Assembly (NCBI RefSeq): GCF_003391395.1 | Contig: NZ_CP024190.1 | Span: 1,364,001-1,428,000, forward strand | Reading direction: 5' to 3' | Length of the DNA stretch: 64,000 bases | Source: Mycobacterium marinum | GTDB taxonomy: Bacteria; Actinomycetota; Actinomycetes; Mycobacteriales; Mycobacteriaceae | Shown: positions 36,023 through 44,697 of the stretch, piece after piece | Layout of the letters: every line of letters begins with the position of its first letter | How positions within the stretch are numbered: position 1 is the first letter of the stretch | Made by a program: the position numbers and the translations under genes | The notes under the pieces: model-generated | Databases searched by the model: none | What the model was told of the DNA's origin: nothing | What the model saw: the letters and a program-made list of their open reading frames with translations, nothing else

Positions 36023-37524
36023 GGCGGCGCAATGGCGAGCCGGCCGCGGGTAGCCAACAGGTAGTAGACGACTAACGCGACACCGCAGCCGATGAACCAG
36101 CTGTACTCCGCGGCGGTGTACATGCCGTAGACATCGCTGGCCAACACCGGGACCATGGCAATCGCCGCTGACACGGCCGTGGCGATGACCGCGGCCGGGT
36201 TGTATCCCTTGCGGTACCAGTAGGTTCCGTCGTGCGAGAGGCTGAACAGGTCGTCGACGACGACGTGTTGCTTGCGCACCAGGTAGTAGTCGGCGATCAG
36301 CACGCCGAACAGTGGGCCGATGAAGGCGCCAAGGGTCTCGAGCGTGTAGTGGATGACATCAGGGTGGTTGTACAGATTCCACGGCGTGATCAGCGCCGAC
36401 CCCACCGCCGCGATCATCCCGCCGGTTCGCCAGCTGATCCGCTGCGGGTTGACGTTGGAGAAGTCGAACGCAGGGGAGATGAAGTTGGCGACGATATTGA
36501 TGCCGATGGTCGCGATGGTGAATGTCGAAGCGCCCAGAATGATCGCGAAGGTGGAGTCGATGCGTGCCACCGTCTGCACCGGATCGGTGATCAGTTCGCC
36601 GAACACCGGAACGGTGAGCGAGGCCGTGACCACCACCAGAAGCGAGAACAGCAGGAAGTTGAGCGGCAGCCCCAGGAAATTTCCCTTGCGTACCGCGCCG
36701 AACGAGCGTCCGTAGCGGGAGAAGTCGCCGAAATTGAGCATCGGGCCGGAGAAGTAGGACACCACCAGCGCGATGGCCCCCAACATCACCGGTATCGCAT
36801 CCCATCCGGAGTACCTCACGTCGCCGAGATTCAAATCGATGGCTGCCCAACCGGCCTTGCTGATGAGATATCCGGACAGCGCGAACATCACGACGTATAC
36901 CGCAGGACCGCAGAAGTCGATGAACTTGCGAATGGCCTCCATGCCGCGCCAGAACACGCATGCCTGCAGAACCCACAGAATCAAGTAGCTGGCCCAGCCC
37001 AGTGCCGGCAACCCCAGGAACCCGTAGTCTTCGACGACGGCGTAGCGGGCCAGGCCGGGAAACAGCTTGATCATGACCACATCGAGTGCGGCCGAAGCAA
37101 GGTATGTCTGGATTCCGTACCAAGCCACCGCGATCAGCCCGCGGATGATTGCCGGGATGTTCGCGCCGAGAACGCCGAATGCGGTCCGGCAGATCACCGG
37201 ATACGGCACGCCGGTTGCCTGACTGGGCCGCGCCACCAGGTTGCACAGGAAGTAGACGATGGTGATCGCGATGATCAGTGAGACCAACACCTGCCAGCTG
37301 GCCAGTCCCAGCGCGAACAGGCTCCCCGCCGTCACGTAGCCCCCGACGCTGTGCACGTCTGACATCCAGAAAGCGAAGATGTTGTAGGTGCCCCACGTCT
37401 GCTCGCGCAGCGGCGCCAGGTCGTCGTTGGTCAGCCGAGGGTGATAATCGGGCTTGATGTTGGCGGGTCCGGCTCCATGGCTCGGCGAATGCACTGGACT
37501 GTGCGGTGCGGTGGTGTCGATCAT
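35998..37524 (-). CDS. NCS1-family nucleobase/ureide permease
   Basis: This protein of about 508 aa has around twelve hydrophobic segments and belongs to the nucleobase-cation symporter-1 family. Diagnostic stretches are TWGTYNIFAFWMSDVHSVGGY in the first helix, AWYGIQTYLAS, and SGPMLNFGDFSRYGRSFG. The family carries allantoin, hydantoins, cytosine, uracil or thiamine-like substrates; facing an allantoinase-allantoicase operon, allantoin is the likeliest cargo (inference). The ATG at 37524 (MIDTTAPHS) has GGAAGAG at a good distance; an ATG at 37554 would add ten residues. The last 25 bp overlap the convergent puuE end. Confidence 0.9.
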   Translation of the reverse strand: MIDTTAPHSPVHSPSHGAGPANIKPDYHPRLTNDDLAPLREQTWGTYNIFAFWMSDVHSVGGYVTAGSLFALGLASWQVLVSLIIAITIVYFLCNLVARPSQATGVPYPVICRTAFGVLGANIPAIIRGLIAVAWYGIQTYLASAALDVVMIKLFPGLARYAVVEDYGFLGLPALGWASYLILWVLQACVFWRGMEAIRKFIDFCGPAVYVVMFALSGYLISKAGWAAIDLNLGDVRYSGWDAIPVMLGAIALVVSYFSGPMLNFGDFSRYGRSFGAVRKGNFLGLPLNFLLFSLLVVVTASLTVPVFGELITDPVQTVARIDSTFAIILGASTFTIATIGINIVANFISPAFDFSNVNPQRISWRTGGMIAAVGSALITPWNLYNHPDVIHYTLETLGAFIGPLFGVLIADYYLVRKQHVVVDDLFSLSHDGTYWYRKGYNPAAVIATAVSAAIAMVPVLASDVYGMYTAAEYSWFIGCGVALVVYYLLATRGRLAIAPPYRPVGAG

Positions 37525-37632
37525 GGCTCTTCCGTCGGGCGTCGATGAACCCATGACACTATTTCCAAGGTATTGCCGTCACATTTCGCGCGGGCTATGT
37601 GCCTATTGCGCGTGAGGCGGATGGGTCCAGCG

Positions 37633-39087
37633 TTAGAAGGGTGGCGGTTCCTCGTCATCGGATGCCGATGCGTCGCGCGGCCCGAAATAGCACTCTTCCC
37701 AACGCCGTCGCCGGGCTTCGCGGCTAGTCATGTTGTGGTTGCGTTCGGCCGCAATGCGTGCGGCGGAGCTTTGGGCGCGAGTCCGGGCGCGTTTGGGCAT
37801 CATCGCGTCGCGGTTTCCGCAGTGATCCTGTGGCCTCCGAGCGGGGGGCGGCAGCTCCGGGCTGGGCGCGAATAGTCCCGGGAGAAGCCATGCGCTGCCC
37901 GGCGTGGTGACGTAGGTCTGCCCATCGGGCAACGACCAGATGACAGTTGCATCCGGTAGCTGCTTGTCGTGCCAGCCCCAAAATGTCTTGAGCAGATGAT
38001 GTTTGCGGCAGAGGCATTTCAGGTTCGACGGATGCGTCGCTCCGCCGTCGCTGTACGGGATTGTGTGATCGACATCGCACTGGGTTGCGGGGCGATCGCA
38101 GCCGGGTGCCCGGCAGGTCAGGTCGCGGGCGCGAACAAAGTCCATCAAGGCCAGGGACGGTACATATCCGGTTTCGGCCAGTTTCGGCGTCGGCATCGGT
38201 TGGAGCTTGGCTGATTTGGCCAGTTCGCGCACGATCTCGGCGGGGATGATCCCGTCGCCCGGAAGAACTCCCGGCGCCTCGCCGGCCCCGTCCACCGTGT
38301 CGCGGCCGGCGACAACGTGAATCACCACTCGGCTGGGTTGTTGCGGAGCGCCCGCGGCCGGGCAGTCCGTCCTGCCGCAGCCGCATATCAGCCGGTCCTG
38401 ACCGACGGCCAACGTGCCCAGTGCGTCCGCACGCCGCTGTACGACGGTACGCGGATCATCGGCACAGACTGTCTTGGCGAGTTCGTCGAGGCGACGCGCT
38501 AGCGCCTCGGCCGTCGCCGCGAAGACCTGGCCGTTGACCAACGCCATCCCGGGCTCGAGCGGGGCGCAGTCCACATACCGGTCGGCGGCATCGCGTCGCG
38601 AGCGGCGTACGGCGTCGCGATCGAATTTTGCAACCACGCGATCGACCTCTGTCGCGAGCTTCCAACTGGTCATCGATGGCCAGCGGGGCGCCTTGATGGC
38701 CAGTCGAGCGTCCACGGCCGCCAGGGCGTCAGGGTCGGTGATCAGATCGGTGCGAAACACAATCGTGCGGAACAGCCGAAAGTCGATGCCGCCGGCCCGG
38801 AACTCCGCACCCAACTGCGGTAGCCGCTCACGCATCGCCCGCGCATAGCGCAGGTTGCTGTGCCCCATTGCCACGCTGGTGTTTAGCGCTGCGGCGACCT
38901 CAGCCGCTACCGCGTCGCGGGTGTCGGCCACCCAATCCTCGCGGTTGCCGTGCTGGGACAGCCGCAACCGAAACAGATCGCCGATGGCCGCCAGGCGTTC
39001 CGCGGCAGCCCGGGCCTCGGCCCGCGCGGCGGCGGTGATCCGAGTCAGGGTTGCGGAACTGTCAGTGTCGAACACATGTTCGATCAT
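37633..39087 (-). CDS. 13E12-repeat family DUF222/HNH endonuclease domain protein
   Basis: This 484-aa protein belongs to the mycobacterial 13E12 repeat family, which pairs an N-terminal DUF222 helical region (about residues 10-300) with a C-terminal HNH nuclease motif. The motif is visible as CRAPGCDRPATQCDVDHTIPYSDGG...HPSNLKCLCRKHHLLKT, broken here for length, with the catalytic DH pair and zinc cysteines present. The C-terminus is Arg/Glu-rich. The ATG at 39087 (MIEHVFDTDSSA) is used; the frame stays open far upstream but there overlaps the divergent hydrolase gene and has no family similarity. The role is unknown; members are repeated in mycobacterial genomes and in M. tuberculosis serve as integration sites for the phiRv1 prophage. 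Confidence 0.9.
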   Translation of the reverse strand: MIEHVFDTDSSATLTRITAAARAEARAAAERLAAIGDLFRLRLSQHGNREDWVADTRDAVAAEVAAALNTSVAMGHSNLRYARAMRERLPQLGAEFRAGGIDFRLFRTIVFRTDLITDPDALAAVDARLAIKAPRWPSMTSWKLATEVDRVVAKFDRDAVRRSRRDAADRYVDCAPLEPGMALVNGQVFAATAEALARRLDELAKTVCADDPRTVVQRRADALGTLAVGQDRLICGCGRTDCPAAGAPQQPSRVVIHVVAGRDTVDGAGEAPGVLPGDGIIPAEIVRELAKSAKLQPMPTPKLAETGYVPSLALMDFVRARDLTCRAPGCDRPATQCDVDHTIPYSDGGATHPSNLKCLCRKHHLLKTFWGWHDKQLPDATVIWSLPDGQTYVTTPGSAWLLPGLFAPSPELPPPARRPQDHCGNRDAMMPKRARTRAQSSAARIAAERNHNMTSREARRRRWEECYFGPRDASASDDEEPPPF

Positions 39088-39201
39088 ATGCTGGTCCACC
39101 GACACCGTGGGGCGCAGCACCTGAGCACGCACATCGCGGCCTACCATCGCTCGTGTGCTGCGCAACCGGGTCACCGCCCCCGCCTGGGCGGCGCGCGCCT
39201 G

Positions 39202-40098
39202 ATGCAGACCTTGCCGGAAGACATTCGCGCCGACGAGGCCAACGTGGTCACCTTGCCCGATGGGCGCGAACTTGCCTGCCTCGAATGGGGCGACCCCACC
39301 GGATACCCGACGTTCTACTTTCACGGCACACCAAGCTCGCGGCTGGAAGGAGCCTTCGCCGACGGCGCCGCGCGGCGTGCCCGGTTTCGGCTCATCGCCG
39401 TCGACCGGCCCGGCTACGGGCGATCGACGTTCCAAGAGGGCCGCACATTGCGGGACTGGCCGGCAGACGTCTGCGCTTTGGCCGACGCGCTGGGGTTGGA
39501 CAAGTTCGGCGTGGTGGGTCATTCGGGGGCGGGACCGCACCTGTTCGCCTGCGGTGCCCGGATTGCCCCCTCGCGTCTGGCGTTCATCGGCGCACTCGGC
39601 CCCTGGGGGCCGCTGGCGACGCCGGAAATCATGGGTAGCCTCAATTTGGCGGACCGGTCCTACGCCCGTCTGGCCCAACATGGGCCGCGGTTGTTTCACG
39701 CCCTGTTCGCCCCGCTCGGTTGGTGTGCAAAGTACGCACCCGGACTGTTCACCAAGCTGATAACCGCTTCGGTACCCGCGGTCGACAAGCACCGGATGCG
39801 TGACAAACGCTTCGTCCAACACTTCCAGGCGGTGCAGCTCGAGGCGTTTCGGCAAGGCAGCCGGGGCGCCGCCTACGAAGCGTTTCTCGAGTATCGGCCG
39901 TGGGAGTTCGACCCCAGTGAGGTGGACGTGCCCACCCATATCTGGCTGGGCACCCACGACAGCTTCGTGCCGCGCGAGATGGGGGAGTACCTCGAGCGGG
40001 TGATCCCCAACGTCGAGTTGCATTGGGCCGCCGGCAAGGGCCATTTCAACGTCGAGGACTGGGATGCGATTTTCGCTGCCTGCGCCGCCGACATCTGA
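39202..40098 (+). CDS. alpha/beta hydrolase (Rv3312c-like)
   Basis: The 298-aa protein has the full alpha/beta-hydrolase set: YFHGTPSSRLEG for the oxyanion region, VDRPGYGRST, the nucleophile elbow GHSGAG (Ser at about residue 108), LGTHDSFVP with the acid, and GKGHFNVEDW with the histidine near the C-terminus. The substrate is unknown. The ATG at 39202 (MQTLPEDIRADEAN) is preferred to longer frames that overlap the divergent HNH gene. By position and type it corresponds to Rv3312c. The pilin gene mtp, which I recall beside it in H37Rv, is absent: only 18 bp separate this stop from the convergent Rv3311-like gene. Confidence 0.9.
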   Translation: MQTLPEDIRADEANVVTLPDGRELACLEWGDPTGYPTFYFHGTPSSRLEGAFADGAARRARFRLIAVDRPGYGRSTFQEGRTLRDWPADVCALADALGLDKFGVVGHSGAGPHLFACGARIAPSRLAFIGALGPWGPLATPEIMGSLNLADRSYARLAQHGPRLFHALFAPLGWCAKYAPGLFTKLITASVPAVDKHRMRDKRFVQHFQAVQLEAFRQGSRGAAYEAFLEYRPWEFDPSEVDVPTHIWLGTHDSFVPREMGEYLERVIPNVELHWAAGKGHFNVEDWDAIFAACAADI

Positions 40099-40116
40099 GC
40101 TCGCCGGCTGGCGGCG

Positions 40117-41442
40117 CTATTCGCGCCTTAGCCGCGACTCCACGAACCGCTCCAACTGTTCCCACTCGCGCACCGCTTTCGCATACGGAGCCGCCGGCTT
40201 GCTGCCCGAATCGGGGTCCAACACGTAGGCCACCAACTTGCCCAGCGGCTTGGCCGGGTTGAGCGCCTTGTCGACGGTGCCTTCCTCGGAGTAGTCGCCG
40301 ATGTCGCGGAGCAATTCGACGGCCAGGTCGAGCTGGTCATGATCCACCGCCTCGGGCCCGTCGGCGAAATCGTCGGCCAGCCCGGTCAACACGTAGATGT
40401 TTTCGTCGGTCACATCCACCGCCAGTGAGCCGTCCGTGGCGGCGGTGCGGATGTCGTCGTAGGTGGCCAAATCCGACAGATCGTGATCATGCTCGTCGGC
40501 AAGATAGCGCGCGAGCGCCCGCTCGGAGCTGAAGACGCTGATCCGGCCGTTGCGGCCCAGGAAGATCGGGCGATCGTCCAGGTAGCAACGAAGCGTGTAG
40601 AGGTTGCCCGCGCCGGTCATGATCCGGATCGGGTCAATCCCCACCTTCAGCCAGAAATCCTCGTCGCCGCCCAGCACGACGGTGTCGCCGGCGGCGCGGT
40701 CTTCTTCGACGGAGTCTTCCTCGGCTTCGTCGGCTTCGTCGGCTTCGTCCTCGGCGGCCTCGTCCTCGTCGTCCTCATCCGCGGAGTCAGCGCTGGCCTC
40801 GTCGTCCTCGCCGGCTGCGCCCTCGTCCTCTTCGGGCTCCTCGGGCTCCTCTTCCAATTCCTCGGCGGCCTTGGCGGATAGCTTCTCGTCAACCTCAGGG
40901 GTACTGACGACTTCTTCGATCGCCTTGAGCACGTCGTCCCAGCTGCGAGCGATGATCTCGGCGATCGCGTTCCAGCGTTTCTGGCCGGCTTTACCGGAGA
41001 AGTAATCGATGCCGCCCGACACGGTGCCCAGCGTCGGATTGCCGTTGAAGAACTTCGAAACCGCCGTCAGCTCGCAGACCGATCCGATCGACGACACGAT
41101 CGCCAGGGTTGCGGCCATCGCGTTCACCGATTCCTCGGTCGGCTTTTCGGCCACCAGCTCCTCGACGATGACCAGATCGAACTTCTTGTCGTCGGCCGGA
41201 TCGAAGTTGTGGGCGTGAGCCTCCGTCAGGTCCTGCCACCCCGGGTGATCAACCAGGTCGTTGTCGGTGTCGGTGCGTACGAATGCGACCAGGTCCGCGA
41301 CGCTGTCGAAGACGTAGAGGTCCTCGTCCTTGCCCAGGAACGCCTCCCACTCGTCCCCGGAGTCACGCCAGCGCGGTGCCCACAGCGTGTAGTGGTCACC
41401 ATCGGACAGGCTCAGGCGAATGGGCACGAGGTCAGCAGCCAT
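40117..41442 (-). CDS. Rv3311-like acidic two-domain protein
   Basis: The 441-aa protein is made of two related globular halves joined by a highly acidic linker. The N-terminal half (YTLWAPRW, AFLGKDEDLYVFDSVADLVAFVR, NDLVDHPGW) and the C-terminal half (YTLRCYLDDRPIFLGRNGRISVFSSERALARYLAD, HDLSDLATYDD) align by eye as an internal duplication. The linker at about 181-255 is mainly Glu, Asp and Ala. No catalytic motif is recognised and there is no signal peptide. It corresponds to Rv3311 of H37Rv, of unknown function. It lies downstream of sapM on the same strand, separated by a perfect GC palindrome. Confidence 0.88.
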   Translation of the reverse strand: MAADLVPIRLSLSDGDHYTLWAPRWRDSGDEWEAFLGKDEDLYVFDSVADLVAFVRTDTDNDLVDHPGWQDLTEAHAHNFDPADDKKFDLVIVEELVAEKPTEESVNAMAATLAIVSSIGSVCELTAVSKFFNGNPTLGTVSGGIDYFSGKAGQKRWNAIAEIIARSWDDVLKAIEEVVSTPEVDEKLSAKAAEELEEEPEEPEEDEGAAGEDDEASADSADEDDEDEAAEDEADEADEAEEDSVEEDRAAGDTVVLGGDEDFWLKVGIDPIRIMTGAGNLYTLRCYLDDRPIFLGRNGRISVFSSERALARYLADEHDHDLSDLATYDDIRTAATDGSLAVDVTDENIYVLTGLADDFADGPEAVDHDQLDLAVELLRDIGDYSEEGTVDKALNPAKPLGKLVAYVLDPDSGSKPAAPYAKAVREWEQLERFVESRLRRE

Positions 41443-41460
41443 GCGGCACAGAATAGCGAC

Positions 41461-41476
41461 GGCCCGCCGGCGGGCC
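41461..41476. terminator. GC palindrome between sapM and the Rv3311-like gene
   Basis: GGCCCGCCGGCGGGCC is a perfect 16-bp palindrome in the 48-bp spacer after the sapM stop. It could act as a factor-independent or partial terminator, although no T-tract follows. Confidence 0.4.
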
Positions 41477-41490
41477 CGGCCCGGTAGTGG

Positions 41491-42378
41491 TTAGCCGCCC
41501 CAGATATCAGCGATGACCGGGGCGTTCGCCGCGAAACCAGTCTTGGGCAAGCCGTACATCTGCTCCAGCGTGGAAAGCACGTTGTAGTGGCTGATGGTCT
41601 GGTTGTAGGTGCCCGGCCGTACGTGTGCGCCGTAGAACACCGTGGGAATCTGGTTGCGGCTGCCGCCGTCGTCCTCATCCCACGTCACGATCAGCAGGCT
41701 GTTGTTGGATCGGGCCCAGTTGGCGTACGGCGACAGTTGACGGTTCAACCACTCGTCAGCTGCCGCGATGGTGCCGTCGTGCATGTTGTTATCCCCGTTG
41801 GGGATGACGAAGGACACCGTGGGCAGCCTGGCGTAGTCCGCCGGCGTCGGAAACGCGGAGAAGGGCATCGACAGCGTGGCCGGAACATTGCTGAAGTTCA
41901 CCCATGGCGCATGCTTGCGCCCGTACTTTCCGGCGCTGCAGACCGTCGAACCGACTTCGGGCAGGCTCTCGGCGAAACCGACGAACGTGTGGCCCGCGGC
42001 GAGCAACTCCGAAGCCAGGTTGGGCGTGCTGCCCGCATTGACCGGACACGTGTTCTTCTTCAAGCCGAAGGTGGTGCCGGCGAACAAGGCTAGGTAGTTG
42101 GGTTCGCTGGGGTGCGTTTCGGCGAAAGACTGCGACATCATCGCGCCATTGGCTGCCAGCGCATTGATGAACGGGGCCGCCTTGTTGCCAATGATGTTGG
42201 CCTGCGAATGGTTCTCCTCCACCACGACCACCACGTGTGAGAACGCCGGCAACGCAGTGGCGGTCAGGCCGATACGCGGGGGAACGTCGCTACCGTGGGC
42301 CGGTAGGGATACCGCCACCGCGCCGAGCACCGCCAGGGCTCGAAATGTACTGGTAAAACGCTGTTTCAGGCCACACAC
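41491..42378 (-). CDS. sapM: Secreted acid phosphatase SapM
   Basis: SapM of M. tuberculosis is a secreted phosphatase that removes phosphate from phosphoinositides such as PI3P and so blocks phagosome maturation. This 295-aa homologue has a signal sequence (LKQRFTSTFRALAVLGAVAVSLPAHGS) followed by the family's conserved VVVVEENHSQANIIG, ETHPSEPNYLALFAGTTFG, NGDNNMHDG and VTWDEDDGGSRNQIPTVF segments. The start is GTG at 42378 (VCGLKQRF), because a TATACT -10 lies 6 nt upstream and would give a leaderless message starting at that codon. A longer frame would add 29 residues lacking signal-peptide character. It is divergent from upp across 113 bp. Confidence 0.93.
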   Translation of the reverse strand: MCGLKQRFTSTFRALAVLGAVAVSLPAHGSDVPPRIGLTATALPAFSHVVVVVEENHSQANIIGNKAAPFINALAANGAMMSQSFAETHPSEPNYLALFAGTTFGLKKNTCPVNAGSTPNLASELLAAGHTFVGFAESLPEVGSTVCSAGKYGRKHAPWVNFSNVPATLSMPFSAFPTPADYARLPTVSFVIPNGDNNMHDGTIAAADEWLNRQLSPYANWARSNNSLLIVTWDEDDGGSRNQIPTVFYGAHVRPGTYNQTISHYNVLSTLEQMYGLPKTGFAANAPVIADIWGG

Positions 42379-42384
42379 GCCCGG

Positions 42385-42390
42385 AGTATA
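42385..42390 (-). promoter_or_regulatory. -10 element of sapM
   Basis: TATACT (complement of 42385-42390) ends 6 nt before the GTG at 42378. The spacing suits transcription starting on the start codon, a leaderless arrangement common in mycobacteria. No clear -35 is seen. Confidence 0.5.
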
Positions 42391-42447
42391 TGGGCGGCTC
42401 GGCCTCGGTGCCGCGAGGAGGGGGAGCGTGTCAGCGGCTTGAATCCG

Positions 42448-42491
42448 ATTGTTATATAGGGTCACCCATATTGTTATATAGGGTCACCCAT
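42448..42491 (+). repeat. Perfect 22-bp tandem repeat ending at the upp start codon
   Basis: 42448-42469 is repeated without change at 42470-42491. Each unit holds TATATA followed by the odd-centred palindrome GGGT-C-ACCC. The second copy ends at the base before the upp GTG (42492). Each TATATA can serve as a -10 box, and each palindrome as an operator half or full site. Confidence 0.85.
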
Positions 42492-43115
42492 GTGGAAGTC
42501 CACGTCATTGATCACCCGCTGGCGGCGGCCCGCCTGACCGCCCTGCGTGACGAACGCACCGGAAACGCTGCCTTCCGCAAGGCCTTGCGTGAGCTGACAC
42601 TGGTACTGGTCTATGAGGCGACCCGCGCAGCGCCCACCGAATCCGTCGCTATCCGTACACCGCTTGCGGCCACGACAGGCCTACGGCTGGCCAACCCCCC
42701 GCTTCTGGTTCCGGTGCTGCGCGCCGGACTGGGCATGGTCGACGAAGCGCATGCGGCGCTGCCGGAGGCGCGGGTCGGCTTTGTCGGTATCGCCCGCAAT
42801 GAGCAGACCCACCAGCCCGTCCCATATCTCGAATCGCTGCCCGACGACTTGTCCGGGCTACCCGTAATGGTGCTGGACCCGATGCTGGCCACCGGCGGAT
42901 CGATGACCTTTACCGTCGACTTGTTGTTGTCCCGCGGTGCGACGGACATCACGGTGCTGTGCGTGGTGGCGGCGCCGCAAGGCGTCGCGGCGCTCGAAAA
43001 GGCAGCACCGAACGCGCGGCTGTTCACGGTAGCCATCGATGACGGGCTCAACGAGGAGGCGTATATCGTGCCCGGGCTCGGCGATGCGGGCGACCGCCAA
43101 TTCGGTCCGCGCTGA
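42492..43115 (+). CDS. upp: Uracil phosphoribosyltransferase
   Basis: Upp makes UMP from uracil and PRPP, completing pyrimidine salvage. The 207-aa protein has PPLLVPVLRAGLGM (residues 69-82), the PRPP-binding motif VMVLDPMLATGGSM (about 125-138) and the C-terminal uracil-site segment AYIVPGLGDAGDRQFG. GTG at 42492 (VEVHVIDHPLAAARL) gives the same length as Rv3309c. The tandem TATATA/GGGTCACCC repeats end directly before this codon, so the leader is very short or absent. The stop is one base from the end of pmmB (convergent). Confidence 0.96.
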   Translation: MEVHVIDHPLAAARLTALRDERTGNAAFRKALRELTLVLVYEATRAAPTESVAIRTPLAATTGLRLANPPLLVPVLRAGLGMVDEAHAALPEARVGFVGIARNEQTHQPVPYLESLPDDLSGLPVMVLDPMLATGGSMTFTVDLLLSRGATDITVLCVVAAPQGVAALEKAAPNARLFTVAIDDGLNEEAYIVPGLGDAGDRQFGPR

Positions 43116-43116
43116 A

Positions 43117-44697
43117 CTACCAACCGCTGACCGTGGAAGCCAGCTCACGGCGCAGCTCCTGGGCCCGTTGACGGGTGGCCGCCAAGTCGCCGGCTACTTC
43201 GCACCGGACTTCGATGTAGCACTTCAGTTTCGGTTCGGTGCCCGACGGCCGCACGACCACTCGCACCGAGGCGCGGTCGTCCCCGCCGGCGAAGATCAGC
43301 GCATCGGTGATGTCGGTCACGGTTGCGGTGAAACCGGCGAGCCGATCCGGCGGGGATTCACGCAGCCGACGCATCAGTGCCGCGGCCTGGTCGGCATCGG
43401 CAACCCGGCGCGCTACCGCGCCAACCTCGTGGACTCCGTACCGGTGGGCGAGGTCGTCGAGGACATCGGGAACCGATCGGCCCTGCCGCTCGAGGCTGGC
43501 CACCAGATCGCACGTCAAGACGGCGGCGCTGATGCCGTCTTTGTCCCGCACGGCGGTGGGGTCCACACAGTGCCCGATCGCCTCCTCGTAGGCGTACACC
43601 AGGGTGCCGGGCCGGTCGGCATCGGCGCGGGCCAGCCATTTGAAGCCGGTGAGGGTCTGCACGTGGACCACGCCGTAGTCCGCGGCGATAGCGGCCAGCA
43701 TCCGCGACGAGACCAGCGTGCTGGCCACGATCCAGTCGCCAGGCGGTTGCTTCGAGAGGATGTAATCGCCCAGCAGCCAACCGGTTTCATCGCCCGATAG
43801 CATTCGCCAGCCGGAGGACGTCGGTATCGCGACCGCGCATCGGTCGGCGTCGGGGTCCAGCGCGATTGCCACGTCCGCCCGCACGCCGGCGGCCAGCTCC
43901 AACAGCGCATCGGTCGCGCCCGGCTCCTCCGGGTTCGGGAATGCGACGGTGGGAAAGTCCGGATCGGGCTCGAACTGTGTCGCGACGGTATGCACGTCGG
44001 TGAAGCCGGCCCGACGCAGCGTCTCCACGGCAACCGTGCCGCCCACCCCGTGCATCGGGGTCAGGGCGACTCGCACCGAACCGGCGCAACGGCGGATCCC
44101 GGCCGCACGCGCGATGTAGTGCTCAACCAGATCGGTGCGAGCGGGTGTGACGGCTTTGCGGGCGATCTGGTCGGCCGGCGGAGCGGCGGCCATCGCGGCC
44201 TCGATCTTGCGGTCGGTGGGGGAGATGATCTGGATTCCGCCATCGAGGTAGACCTTGTAGCCATTATCGGTGGCCGGGTTGTGTGACGCCGTGATCTGGA
44301 TGCCGGCCACCGCGCCGCTGTGACGTACGGCGAACGCGACTATCGGTGTGGGTAGCGGCTCGGGCAGCAGCACCACCTGGAATCCTTCGGCGGCAAGTAC
44401 TTCGGCTGTCGCAGTGGCGAAAGACGCCGAGCCGTGACGAGCATCACGTCCGACGATCACTGTCGCGGGCCCCGCCGGGGTCTGCTCGGCGAGCACCCGT
44501 GCCACCGCCCAGGTGGCGCGCAACACCACCGCGAGGTTCATCGCGTCCGGCCCGCCGCGCACCGGTCCGCGCAGCCCGGCAGTGCCGAAGGCCAGCGGCC
44601 GGGCGAACCGTGCGGCAAGTTCTTGGGCGTCACAGGCCGCCAGCTCGGCGGCGGTCACCGGGTCAGGATCGTGCGCGATCCACTCCTCAGGCGTCAC
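43117..44697 (-). CDS. pmmB: Phosphomannomutase / phosphoglucomutase
   Basis: This 526-aa alpha-D-phosphohexomutase interconverts hexose-1- and hexose-6-phosphates; in the deoD context a phosphopentomutase activity is also conceivable (inference). Family motifs are all present: GTAGLRGPVRGG near the N-terminus, the phosphoserine loop QITASHNP (Ser at about residue 137), the metal loop DPDADRCAV, EEAIGH for sugar binding, and RPSGTEPKLK for phosphate binding. The start is GTG at 44697; it overlaps the deoD end by 11 bp, so the pair deoD-pmmB is coupled. It corresponds to Rv3308. Confidence 0.95.
   Translation of the reverse strand: MTPEEWIAHDPDPVTAAELAACDAQELAARFARPLAFGTAGLRGPVRGGPDAMNLAVVLRATWAVARVLAEQTPAGPATVIVGRDARHGSASFATATAEVLAAEGFQVVLLPEPLPTPIVAFAVRHSGAVAGIQITASHNPATDNGYKVYLDGGIQIISPTDRKIEAAMAAAPPADQIARKAVTPARTDLVEHYIARAAGIRRCAGSVRVALTPMHGVGGTVAVETLRRAGFTDVHTVATQFEPDPDFPTVAFPNPEEPGATDALLELAAGVRADVAIALDPDADRCAVAIPTSSGWRMLSGDETGWLLGDYILSKQPPGDWIVASTLVSSRMLAAIAADYGVVHVQTLTGFKWLARADADRPGTLVYAYEEAIGHCVDPTAVRDKDGISAAVLTCDLVASLERQGRSVPDVLDDLAHRYGVHEVGAVARRVADADQAAALMRRLRESPPDRLAGFTATVTDITDALIFAGGDDRASVRVVVRPSGTEPKLKCYIEVRCEVAGDLAATRQRAQELRRELASTVSGW

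Noticed and set aside
39088..40044. N-terminal extension of the HNH protein upstream of 39087
   Set aside because: The frame is open but lies opposite the alpha/beta hydrolase, which has full catalytic motifs; the extension shows no DUF222 similarity.
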